Source of the DNA: Streptomyces musisoli
GTDB taxonomy: Bacteria > Actinomycetota > Actinomycetes > Streptomycetales > Streptomycetaceae
NCBI RefSeq assembly: GCF_016741855.1
Contig: NZ_JAERRH010000002.1
Location: 434,001-498,000 of the forward strand
Length of the DNA: 64,000 nucleotides
Reading direction: 5' to 3'
Below the pieces are notes generated by a model. The model was not told where the DNA came from and made no database searches. It saw only the letters and a program-made list of their open reading frames with translations. Below, piece by piece: positions 27,512 to 36,146 of the stretch. The translations under genes were made by a program, and so were the position numbers. How positions within the stretch are numbered: the first letter of the stretch is position 1; the number at the start of each line of letters is the position of its first letter.

Positions 27512-27669
27512 CGCAGGACCCTAACAGGGCGTAAGCGGGGCCGCGTTGAGGGTTCTCCCGGAACGGCCCCGGACGCGGCCCCGACGGTCCACAGGGGGTG
27601 ATGCGGTGGCTTGTGCCGGTTGTCCACAGGCCCGGACCGGAGGTCGGACGCTCGTGCCAGGATCGCCAC

Positions 27670-30600
27670 ATGCTCACTCACGACCTGCTGCCCGCAGAAC
27701 CCCACCGGTCCAGGACCTACGCCCGCTGGGTCGCGTCCCACGACCCGGGTGCCGAGAGTGCCGCCGTCGCCCTGCTCGACGAGGTCTCGGCAGCCGTGTC
27801 GTCGGCGTACCCCAGGATGGGGCGCTGCCTGGAGCGGCTGCGGCGGCCGGCGAGCGGGCTGCCGCCCGCCCACCGGCCCTGGTTCTGGGACACGGTCGCG
27901 CACCGCCTGCTGGGCTTTCCCGGCGGCGCCGCCGCCAAGGCATACACACTGGCCCGCAAGGCGGAACAGGAGCACGCGCTGCCCGCGGACCCGGACTGGC
28001 GGCGAGCCAACGCATGGCTGCTCGCGACGCACGGAGCCCTGCCGGTGAAGGAGCTGAGCGACCATCAGCGCTGGCTGGCCGGGCAGCTGACGCCCGCAGA
28101 GGCACACGAGGAGTACGTGCGCGTGCTCACCGCCTGGGCGGCCTCACCCGGCGACCTCCCCGCCGACCTCGCCCGCCGGATCGCGGCCTCCGCGCGCTCC
28201 GCCGGCCTCGGCACCGACGAGGAGGCCAGGATCCTGGGGCACGTCCTCGGCGCCGCACGCGGCAAGGCGGTCCCGGACGCTCTGCTGGAGGCCGCCGCCG
28301 GACCGCTGGGCGACCATCCGCAAGGACCCCGGGTGCAGGCCGCGTTGCTCGACCTGTTCCCGGAGTCCCGCAAGGACGCGGCGGCCTGGCTGCGGCTGCT
28401 GCTGCGCGGCGGGATCGTGGACGCGGCCGCGGGCGGCCACCTCGATCCGGAGGGCGGCCCGGCCGGCTGGCTGCGCCGGTACACGCGCACGTACCGGCAC
28501 CGAAAAGTGGCGTACGGAGGCGTGACGAGCCAGCCCGTGCCCGCCGAACTCCTCCAGATCGTCTCCCGGTTCGCCCCCCGGCTGCGCGCGGCGGGCACAC
28601 CCGTGGTGATCCACGAGGACAGGTACCGCTGGCCGGGCCTGGACGCCGATCTCCTGGACGCCTGCCTCGCCGAGGGCATCACCGTCGAGGACCCCGGCGA
28701 CGCCGTGCGGCTGACCTTCTGGGACGACCGGTCGCGCCGCGACCTGAAAGCCCTGGCCGCCCACCCGGTGTTCGGCCGCCGCCTGGAAGGCACCGTGCAC
28801 GACGGGCTGCGCGGCGCCGGCACGGCGATCACCCGGCTCCCGGCGAACGCCGGCATCGCCGCCGAGGTGCACACCCGCGTGGAGGGCCTGCTCGGCGCGT
28901 TGCGCGGCGGCGGGCTCGCCGCGGCCGACGAGGCGGTCGGTGAACTGGCCGGCCTCCTCGACCGGCCCACCGCCACCGCCCTGGACGGCATCGAGGAGGC
29001 GCTGGCCGCGCTGGATCTCACCGGCCCGCTGGCCCGCGCGCTGCGCGCCGGGCTGCCCGAGGAACTGGGCTGGCCCGCCCTGGAGGAGGCCCTCAGCGGC
29101 TTCGACCCGGCCGACACCCTCCGCGTCACCTGCACCTGGCCCGTCCTCACCGTCTTCGGGGCCGGCCGCGCCGTGGCCGTCGACCCCGTGGGCACCCGTG
29201 CGACCTGCACGTTCCGCGTGCCGGACGAGTCGGCCTCGCACGCCGTCCACTACGTCGGCGGGCAGTTCCTCGTCAGCTGGCACACCGGCGACCGCCACTC
29301 GTCCGCCGAGGGGGCCTTCTGGGCCGACCGGCCGCACGAGGTGTTCACCCCGGAGGACCGCTTCGGACTGCGGCCGTACGGCGGACTGATCCGGGGCGGG
29401 TTCGGGTACCAGTTCGAGACACCGGACCGCGGGGGCCGGTTCGACGGGGAGCGGGTGCTGCGGCCGGGCGGACGCGAGGGCATCGGCGGCCACGACTTCC
29501 AGATGAGCGACGGCCTGCGGTTCTTCGGTGCCGAGGTGTTCCACACCCGCGGCAACTGGACGCCCCACGACCCCGTGACCGGCGCCCCCGCGGCCGACCG
29601 CACCCTGCCCGACTTCCACCGCGACCGCGAAATCCCGCCGGGCATGGAGGAGTTCGAAGGCGGCCAGTACCTCGCGGAGCTGCCCGAGGGCGCCCCGGCC
29701 TCCCCGTTCGGCCAGGACGGACGGCTCGTCGGCTGCCGCGTCCTCAACCGCACCCCCTATCAAGGCCCTTCACCCACCGAATTCCTGCTGGAGTCGGTCG
29801 ACGGCCGCACCGCCCGCTACCGCAGCCGCCGCTTCGGCCGCCACCCCTGGGGCGTCATCGCCCTCCCCGAGGGCGGCGAGGACGCCGTCACCGTCGGCGA
29901 GACGACCATCCGCTGCCACGCCGCCACGGACAACTCGCTGCTGTGGCAGGTGCAGGGCTTCGTCCCGCCCTCCGAACGCGACCGCGACCATCCGCCCACC
30001 CTCGGCGAGGCGGCCGGCCCGGTGCCGCCGCCCGCGTTCTGGCACTTCCTCACCCCACGCGACGAACGCTCCTCCAAGGCACTGCGCACCGTCTCCGGCG
30101 CGACCGTGCGCGCCCTCCTGGACGCCGCCCTGGACACCCCCGACGACGACGGGCTGCGCACCCGGGTCACCGGTCTGCTGCCCGAGGCCGGCGACGCCCG
30201 GGTGCGGGACGGGGTGGCGCGCGCGGCCCGGCTGGCGGCCGATGTCCTGCGCCGCCGCCAGGAGCTGTCCCGGCGCGTCGGCATCATGCGCTCAGGCCCG
30301 GTGGTGGACCTCCCCGCCGACATCCCCGACACCGCTCTCCTCCCCGCCCTCAACGGCCTCCTGCCCGACCTGCGCGCCTACGAGGCCCACGTCCCCCAGC
30401 CGCACGCCGGCACCCTGACCGCCGTCGCCGCCGACGGCCGCTTCCTGCGCGGCGAGATCGACGACGAGACCCGCCGGCTGGCCCCGCCCGCACGTCCCGC
30501 GGAATGGCAGGTGCTGCTGGGGCACGTCGACGCCGTCGCCTGGCGGGCCGCCGTCGAGACCACGTCCGCGGACGAACGCACCGCGCTGAACGCCCTGCTG

Positions 30601-32343
30601 CGGGCCTGGAGCCGGCAGCCCTTCGCCGAACCCGGCGGCGCCTGGCGCACCGGCCGGGCCCCGGCGCAGGAGGCGGCATCGAGGGCGGACACGGCGGCCG
30701 GCCCCGCCCGCGGCGGGCTCTCCCGCTTCCTCCAGCCGGCCGCCGCCCCCGCTCCGGCGGGCACCGAGGAGGAGCGGACCGTGGAGATCACCCGGGACGA
30801 CGCCGCACGCCTCGTCCGCCTGCTGGAACTGGTCGAAAGCGAGGGACCGGTCCCGCTGACCCCGGAGGCCCTCGCCGTCTTCTCCTGGCGCACCGGGGTA
30901 CGGCGCCCCGTCGCCACCCTGGCCCTCGGCGGCCTCCCGAGCCGCGAAGGACACCACGAGCACGCCAGGATGCTGCGTTCCAAGCCCTACAAGGCGAACA
31001 GGACCACGGCCACGGAGTACGACGGATTCCGGCACCGACTGGGCCCCCACGGCCGGCGCGCCCTGCTCGCCGCCGGGCTCCCGGAGGACCCGGCCGAGCT
31101 GTGGACGGCGGACGGCCTGGTCCGGGCCGCGGAACGCATGGCGGCCGTCTGGGCGGAACGGCTCGGCACCCGGCCCTACGTCGACGAGGAGCTGGCGGAC
31201 GCCCTGGAGGCGGATCTCGGCCTTCCCGCCGACTGGGCACGCGCCCTGTCCGCCGGCCGCCCGCCGGCCGAACCGGGCGGACAGGTCCTGGTCGGCAGCC
31301 GCAGCGGCCGGCTCCACCTGCACCAGGCGGAGCCGGACGGCACACCCGGTCCGTGGATACGCCGCGACCGGGCCCCGCACACCGAGACGCTGTCCGTGAT
31401 CGCCTGGGCCCTGACCGAGCGGCCGGTGGGCGACCCCGCCGCCGACGGCGCGCTGAGGCTGCACGAGCGCCTTCGGGAATGGTTCGCCGCGCCGGACACG
31501 CTGGTCGAGCTGCCGGCCTGCCCGGCCCTGGCCGAGGCCGCCGCCGCGGATCCGGCCTTCCGGCCCTACGCGGGCACCGTGGTCCCGTGCCCGCAGCCGC
31601 TCCTGGACACCGTCTCGCAGCCCTCCACGGCGGTGGACGACGGAACGTTCGTCGTCGCGGTCCCGAGCGGGGACGTCTTCCTGCGTACGGCCGCCCTCGC
31701 CGCACCGGAGAAGGTGACGCGGGCGCTGGCACTGTGCGGCCGGCTGGATCTGCCAGGGCTCCGGCGGGACGTCACCCGCACCCGGGCGCTGTTCGACGGC
31801 CTGGCCCGGATGGCGGCCCGCGCGGCCGCGACACCCGTGCCCGTCGGCGGCTACGAGGCCCACCCCGCCCTCAGCGTCCCCGGTCTGGTCGCCGAGGTCG
31901 CGGGCCGGCTCGATGTCGGTGCGGACGCCGCCGCGCTCCACCTCCAGCTGCGTGCCCTCGCCCGGCCGACGGACCGCAACGTCCGCCGCTGGAACGGCTG
32001 GACGGCCGCCCGGCACAAGGCGGCACAGGCGGAGCTGGTGGCGGTCGGGGCCGTGGAGACCGGCCGGCGGGCCAGGGCCGGGCGCACGGCCTTCGCCCAC
32101 GGCACATGGGAGACCCTCGACGCGCCCCATCTTCCCGTGGAGAGCGACAAGCTGAACACCCACGGCGCGGTCCGGGCGGGCAAGCTCCTGTACGGCCCCT
32201 TCACCCGGCTGCTGTCCCCGGTGCCGCTGCACGAGCTGTTCGCACAGGCGGCGGGGTCCGGACAGGAGGCACCGGCCGCGGGGCCAGGAGAAGAAGCACA
32301 GGCGGCGGGCGCCGGACCGGGAGCGCGGGTGGCGAGGTCCTGA
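27670..32343 (+). CDS. Giant 1557-residue protein of unknown function
   Basis: One continuous, strongly codon-biased frame with no signal peptide and no membrane helix. The N-terminal ~450 residues are helical and repeat-like (RWVASHDPGAESAAVALLDEVSAAV; LLDLFPESRKDAAAWLRLLL). A central beta-rich region (about 490-780) has a conserved-looking block with RGGFGYQFETPDRGGRF and GIGGHDFQMSDGLRFFGAEVFH. A low-complexity hinge lies at about 1010-1040. The C-terminal ~500 residues are again helical. No catalytic motif was recognised. Similar very long proteins are annotated in Streptomyces only as hypothetical or 'DNA-binding'. ATG 27670 is preferred; an in-frame start at 27598 is possible. A perfect 38-bp palindrome ends the gene. 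Confidence 0.85.
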   Translation: MLTHDLLPAEPHRSRTYARWVASHDPGAESAAVALLDEVSAAVSSAYPRMGRCLERLRRPASGLPPAHRPWFWDTVAHRLLGFPGGAAAKAYTLARKAEQEHALPADPDWRRANAWLLATHGALPVKELSDHQRWLAGQLTPAEAHEEYVRVLTAWAASPGDLPADLARRIAASARSAGLGTDEEARILGHVLGAARGKAVPDALLEAAAGPLGDHPQGPRVQAALLDLFPESRKDAAAWLRLLLRGGIVDAAAGGHLDPEGGPAGWLRRYTRTYRHRKVAYGGVTSQPVPAELLQIVSRFAPRLRAAGTPVVIHEDRYRWPGLDADLLDACLAEGITVEDPGDAVRLTFWDDRSRRDLKALAAHPVFGRRLEGTVHDGLRGAGTAITRLPANAGIAAEVHTRVEGLLGALRGGGLAAADEAVGELAGLLDRPTATALDGIEEALAALDLTGPLARALRAGLPEELGWPALEEALSGFDPADTLRVTCTWPVLTVFGAGRAVAVDPVGTRATCTFRVPDESASHAVHYVGGQFLVSWHTGDRHSSAEGAFWADRPHEVFTPEDRFGLRPYGGLIRGGFGYQFETPDRGGRFDGERVLRPGGREGIGGHDFQMSDGLRFFGAEVFHTRGNWTPHDPVTGAPAADRTLPDFHRDREIPPGMEEFEGGQYLAELPEGAPASPFGQDGRLVGCRVLNRTPYQGPSPTEFLLESVDGRTARYRSRRFGRHPWGVIALPEGGEDAVTVGETTIRCHAATDNSLLWQVQGFVPPSERDRDHPPTLGEAAGPVPPPAFWHFLTPRDERSSKALRTVSGATVRALLDAALDTPDDDGLRTRVTGLLPEAGDARVRDGVARAARLAADVLRRRQELSRRVGIMRSGPVVDLPADIPDTALLPALNGLLPDLRAYEAHVPQPHAGTLTAVAADGRFLRGEIDDETRRLAPPARPAEWQVLLGHVDAVAWRAAVETTSADERTALNALLRAWSRQPFAEPGGAWRTGRAPAQEAASRADTAAGPARGGLSRFLQPAAAPAPAGTEEERTVEITRDDAARLVRLLELVESEGPVPLTPEALAVFSWRTGVRRPVATLALGGLPSREGHHEHARMLRSKPYKANRTTATEYDGFRHRLGPHGRRALLAAGLPEDPAELWTADGLVRAAERMAAVWAERLGTRPYVDEELADALEADLGLPADWARALSAGRPPAEPGGQVLVGSRSGRLHLHQAEPDGTPGPWIRRDRAPHTETLSVIAWALTERPVGDPAADGALRLHERLREWFAAPDTLVELPACPALAEAAAADPAFRPYAGTVVPCPQPLLDTVSQPSTAVDDGTFVVAVPSGDVFLRTAALAAPEKVTRALALCGRLDLPGLRRDVTRTRALFDGLARMAARAAATPVPVGGYEAHPALSVPGLVAEVAGRLDVGADAAALHLQLRALARPTDRNVRRWNGWTAARHKAAQAELVAVGAVETGRRARAGRTAFAHGTWETLDAPHLPVESDKLNTHGAVRAGKLLYGPFTRLLSPVPLHELFAQAAGSGQEAPAAGPGEEAQAAGAGPGARVARS

Positions 32344-32345
32344 AC

Positions 32346-32383
32346 GCCGCGGGGGCCGGCGCCGCGGCGCCGGCCCCCGCGGC
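32346..32383. terminator. Perfect 38-bp palindrome, bidirectional terminator
   Basis: 19-bp arms with no loop bases, centred at 32364/32365, between the convergent orphan gene and fprA. It could terminate transcription from both sides. Confidence 0.75.
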
Positions 32384-32401
32384 CGGAGATGAGCCGGGAC
32401 C

Positions 32402-33766
32402 TTACGCCCCGCTGCCGCGCAGCATGTCCTCACGCTCGACGATCTTCACCCGTTCGCGGCCCTGCGGCTCGCCCAGGGCGCGTTCGGCGGCGTCCAGCTT
32501 GTACCAGCCCTCCCAGGTGGTGAAGCGGACGTTCTGCTCGGCGAGGAAGGCGTCCACGGCCTCCGGCTCGGGCGCCGAGGGGGCGTGCAGCCGGCCGTTG
32601 GCGTAGTCGTCCAGCAGGTTGGCCACGGTCTCGTTGGCGTCGCCCTTGGTGTGGCCGATGAGGCCGACCGGGCCGCGGCGGATCCAGCCGGTGACGTAGG
32701 TGGACTGAAGCGGGGCGCCGCCCTCCTCGATCACCCGGCCGCCCTCGTCGGGGACGGTCCCGGAGTCGATGTCCCAGGGCAGCTTGGGCAGCTTCTCGGA
32801 GAGGTAGCCGACCGCGCGGTAGACGGCCGTGACGTCCCAGTCCTTGAACTCGCCGGTGCCCTTGACGTTGCCGGTGCCGTCCAGGGCGGTGCGCTCGGTG
32901 CGCAGGCCGACGACCTTGCCGTCCTCGCCGAGGATCTCGGCCGGGGACTCGAAGAAGTGCAGGAACAGCTTGTGCGGACGGTTGCCGGTGTCCCGGATCG
33001 CCCAGTTCTCCAGCGTCTTCGCGACCATGTCGGCCTGCTTGTTGCCACGCCGGGTCTCGATCGAGCCCTCGTCGTAGTCGATGTCCTCGGGGTCGACGAT
33101 GACCTCGATGTTCGGGGAGTGGTCCAGCTCGCGCAGCTCCATCGGGCTGAACTTCGCCTGCGCCGGGCCACGGCGGCCGAAGACGTGGATCTCCACGGCC
33201 TTGTTGGCCTTCAGGCCGTCGTAGACGTTCGGCGGGATCTCGGTCGGCAGCAGTTCGTCGGCGGTCTTGGCCAGGACGCGGGCCACGTCCAGGGCCACGT
33301 TGCCGACGCCGAGCACGGCGACCTTCTCGGCCTCGAGCGGCCAGGTGCGCGGCACGTCCGGGTGGCCGTCGTACCAGGAGACGAAGTCGGCGGCGCCGTA
33401 GGAGCCGTCGAGGCCGATGCCGGGTATGGACAGCTCACGGTCGGCCATCGCGCCGGTGGAGAAGATCACCGCGTCGTAGAAGGCGCGCAGGTCGTCCAGG
33501 TCGAGGTCCGTCGGGTAGTCGACGTTGCCGAACAGACGGATCTGCGGCTTGTCCAGCACCTGGTGCAGGGCGGTGATGATGCCCTTGATGCGCGGGTGGT
33601 CGGGAGCGACGCCGTAGCGGATCAGGCCGAACGGGGCGGGCATCCGCTCGAAGAGGTCGATGGACACGCCGGGGTCGGCGGCCACGTCGGACTTGAGCAG
33701 GGCGTCGGCGGCGTAGATCCCGGCGGGGCCGGCTCCGACGATGGCTACCCGCAGGGGGCGCGGCAT
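32402..33766 (-). CDS. fprA: Ferredoxin-NADP+ reductase, adrenodoxin-reductase type
   Basis: 454-residue FAD enzyme that passes electrons between NADPH and ferredoxin, for example to support cytochromes P450. The FAD motif VAIVGAGPAGIYAADALL, the family block FGLIRYGVAPDHPRIKGI, the NADP site VLGVGNVALDVARVLAKT and the C-terminal GWIRRGPVGLIGHTKGDANETV are all present, and the length fits mycobacterial FprA. ATG 33766 begins the FAD fold. A degenerate iron box lies 47 bp upstream, so iron-dependent control is possible. Confidence 0.95.
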   Translation of the reverse strand: MPRPLRVAIVGAGPAGIYAADALLKSDVAADPGVSIDLFERMPAPFGLIRYGVAPDHPRIKGIITALHQVLDKPQIRLFGNVDYPTDLDLDDLRAFYDAVIFSTGAMADRELSIPGIGLDGSYGAADFVSWYDGHPDVPRTWPLEAEKVAVLGVGNVALDVARVLAKTADELLPTEIPPNVYDGLKANKAVEIHVFGRRGPAQAKFSPMELRELDHSPNIEVIVDPEDIDYDEGSIETRRGNKQADMVAKTLENWAIRDTGNRPHKLFLHFFESPAEILGEDGKVVGLRTERTALDGTGNVKGTGEFKDWDVTAVYRAVGYLSEKLPKLPWDIDSGTVPDEGGRVIEEGGAPLQSTYVTGWIRRGPVGLIGHTKGDANETVANLLDDYANGRLHAPSAPEPEAVDAFLAEQNVRFTTWEGWYKLDAAERALGEPQGRERVKIVEREDMLRGSGA

Positions 33767-34137
33767 GATCAGGTTCCCTTCGAGCGTGAATGGGCGACTT
33801 GATCACGAAGCCTAAACTAAGGCATCCCTAAGTTGGTACGGGGGTCTGGTCTATGACCTCATAAGCTGACCTTATGGCTTTTCCAGGGGTTGCTTATGTG
33901 CGGCGCCGGGCACGGGCCGGCGGCGAGGGGTGAGCCGGGCCCGTACGGCCAGCAGCCCCAGCAGCCGGGTCCGGCCGGGGCAGCCGGGTCCAAGCGCGGG
34001 CGGGCGGGGACGGACGCGGCCGGGGCGAGCGTCGCGGTGACGGGCGGCAGCGGCCTCGTGGGCAGCCGTCTGGTGCGACGATCCTGCTCGACCACCGCGA
34101 GAGCCGGCGTGCCCGCCGGCGCCGCGGCCGATCCCGG
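33767..34137. other. Intergenic region upstream of fprA
   Basis: 371-bp spacer. The part next to fprA is AT-richer and holds the iron-box-like site. The distal part is GC-rich; a rightward frame reads VAVTGGSGLVGSRLVRR (about 34030-34080), Rossmann-like but without any continuation, and is probably chance or a decayed fragment. Confidence 0.5.
33813..33831. promoter_or_regulatory. Possible DtxR/IdeR-type iron box upstream of fprA
   Basis: Read leftward the 19-mer TTAGGGATGCCTTAGTTTA matches about 15 of 19 positions of the DtxR-family consensus TWAGGTWAGSCTWACCTWA. It lies about 47 bp upstream of the fprA ATG. Confidence 0.4.
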
Positions 34138-35850
34138 TCAGGCCGGCCGGACGATCCGGCGAATGGCCGCCTCCCCGGCACCGTAGATCGACTCCTCGCG
34201 GATGGTCGATCCCGGCCCCGGCGCGTGCACCATCATGCCGCCGCCGACATAGAGGCCCACGTGCCGGTCGTCGTCGAAGAAGAGGATCAGATCACCGGGT
34301 TCGATCCCGGCCGTCGTCACCGGGGTGCCGGCCAGGGCCTGCTCGTGTGCGGCGCGCGGCAGCACGACACCGGCGGCCCGCCACGCGGCCTGGGTGAGGC
34401 TGGAGCAGTCGTACGAATCCGGCCCCGTCGCCCCCCACACGCACGGCTTCCCGATCTGCGCCCGGGCGAACGCGATCGCCTTGGAGACGCGCAGCGTACG
34501 AGGCGACTCCGGTACCGGAGCGCCGGCGAGGGCGGTCGCCGGAGGCGGGGTGCTGGTGAGGCCGGTGGCCGGAGGCGGGGTGAGGCCGGCGTCGGCAGCG
34601 GCGGGATACGCGAGGGAACCGGTGTCGACGACGGACGCAGGGGGTGCCGCGTACCCGAAAGTGCCGACGGGTGCGGGGGGTGCCGTGTACGCGAAGGTGC
34701 CTGTGTCGGTCGGCATGTCGACGATGGGTGCGGGGGGTGCCGTGTACGCGAAGGTGCCTGTGCCGGTCGGCGCTTCGAGGGGGGTGGGCGGCAGCTCGGT
34801 GACCGGTGCCGGGGCCGGCGGCATCCCGACCGCCTGCGCCGGCAGGGCGTGTTGGGTGGTGTGGCGGGTGAGGAGTTCACCGGCGGTGGCGAGTTTGTGC
34901 CGGCCGGCCGTCTTGGCGACGGCGGGGGAGAAGCCGCCGGCCCCCGCGGCACCGGGCAGCGGCCTCGGCACCTGCATCCGGTGGCCCTGGGCGGGCGATG
35001 ACGCGGGCGCCGGGAGGAGGGCCGTCTCCGAGGGGACGCCGGCCACCGCTCCCGGCTCCCCGAGGCCCGGCAGGCCCATCGCGCCGCCGGGGGACGTCGG
35101 TTGCGGAACGCCCGGACCCGTCGGCACCGCCGCCGGAGCACCGATCAACTCCGCCGGGGAGTAGGTGAGTCGAGAGAAGCCGACGGCGGCTGGCGGCACC
35201 TCGGGCAGTCGGTCCACGGTGAGCCCCGTCGGCAGTTCGGCCGCGGTGCCTCCGCTCGGCAGCACACCCATCGCGCCTCCGCTCGGCAGCACACCCATCG
35301 CGCCTCCGCTCGGCAGCGCACCCATCGCGCCCCCGGTCGGCAGTTCGGGCACCGCGCCGCCCCCGGCCGGCAGCGCCGCCACGGCGCCCCCGGCCGGCAG
35401 TTCGGCCACCGCGCCCCCGGCCGGCAGTTCGGCCAACGCGCCGCGGGGGCCCCGCTCCAGGGCCTGGGGCGCCGGATCGGACGGCCCCGGCCCCAGGGCC
35501 GCCCGCTCGCCGCCCCCAAGCGCTCCACCCCCGTTCCGGTCCGGCGAAGGGGCCGGGGCGGCCGGCAGCTCGGGCCTCCGCTCGGGCATCGGCGCCGGCA
35601 GTCGGTCGGCGGGCAGCACGGCGGGCACGGTCGGGCCGAGCGCGCCGCGCGCCGTGTCGAACCACTGCCGGGCGATCTCGTCGAGTGCCGGATCACCGCG
35701 CCGGCCGGGCCTCTTGGCCAGCGGAACACCCCGTGAGCGCGACCGCAGGGCCATGGCCCGGGTCGCGTTGAAGTTACCGGTGTCGTTCTCCGCCTGGTTG
35801 TACAGGGAGTCGATCCGCTGCCGAACCTCGTCGCGGCTCTCCGGCGCCAT
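34138..35850 (-). CDS. NlpC/P60 (C40) family protein with long repeat linker
   Basis: 570 residues. The N-terminal ~70 residues are helical (DEVRQRIDSLYNQAENDTGNFNATRAM). Residues about 90-440 are low complexity, including ~9-residue repeats with the core LPAGGAV/LPSGGAM (about 140-205) and TFAYTAPPAP repeats (about 375-410). The C-terminal ~115 residues are an NlpC/P60 peptidase: YDCSSLTQAAW holds the catalytic Cys and DRHVGLYVGGGMMVHAPG the catalytic His. No signal peptide is visible at the chosen start (ATG 35850, with AAGGAAGGAG upstream), unusual for a peptidoglycan endopeptidase. Export by another route or an upstream start could explain this. Confidence 0.85.
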   Translation of the reverse strand: MAPESRDEVRQRIDSLYNQAENDTGNFNATRAMALRSRSRGVPLAKRPGRRGDPALDEIARQWFDTARGALGPTVPAVLPADRLPAPMPERRPELPAAPAPSPDRNGGGALGGGERAALGPGPSDPAPQALERGPRGALAELPAGGAVAELPAGGAVAALPAGGGAVPELPTGGAMGALPSGGAMGVLPSGGAMGVLPSGGTAAELPTGLTVDRLPEVPPAAVGFSRLTYSPAELIGAPAAVPTGPGVPQPTSPGGAMGLPGLGEPGAVAGVPSETALLPAPASSPAQGHRMQVPRPLPGAAGAGGFSPAVAKTAGRHKLATAGELLTRHTTQHALPAQAVGMPPAPAPVTELPPTPLEAPTGTGTFAYTAPPAPIVDMPTDTGTFAYTAPPAPVGTFGYAAPPASVVDTGSLAYPAAADAGLTPPPATGLTSTPPPATALAGAPVPESPRTLRVSKAIAFARAQIGKPCVWGATGPDSYDCSSLTQAAWRAAGVVLPRAAHEQALAGTPVTTAGIEPGDLILFFDDDRHVGLYVGGGMMVHAPGPGSTIREESIYGAGEAAIRRIVRPA

Positions 35851-36146
35851 GGAAGACGTGCTCCTTCCTTGCCCCGCAGGGCAGTCGGACGGCTCACCGG
35901 GGCAGTGCCGGGCGGCGGCCTCGCGACAACCTAGCCAACGTGTGTGCCTCGTGTGAAGGTTGAGGTGTGAAATGTCCGATACGTATTCGTGATGTTCGCA
36001 GTGACGTTCGACAGGGAAGGGGTGATGGCCATGGTTTCCTGTGATCTCCCGGTGAATTCGTGATTCCGTTGAACACAGTGGCGACGCCCTCCGTATGACG
36101 CCGGGGAACTCCATGTCCGACCGGCGCTCACACACAGGGGACGACC

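Noticed and set aside
29943..32606. A long Arg/Pro-rich rightward frame inside the giant gene
   Set aside because: Different frame of a well-biased coding sequence; product is low-complexity.
34030..34080. Rossmann-like VAVTGGSGLVGSRLV in a rightward frame, possible epimerase remnant
   Set aside because: The similarity stops after about 17 residues and the frame is otherwise non-coding-like; likely chance or too decayed to call.
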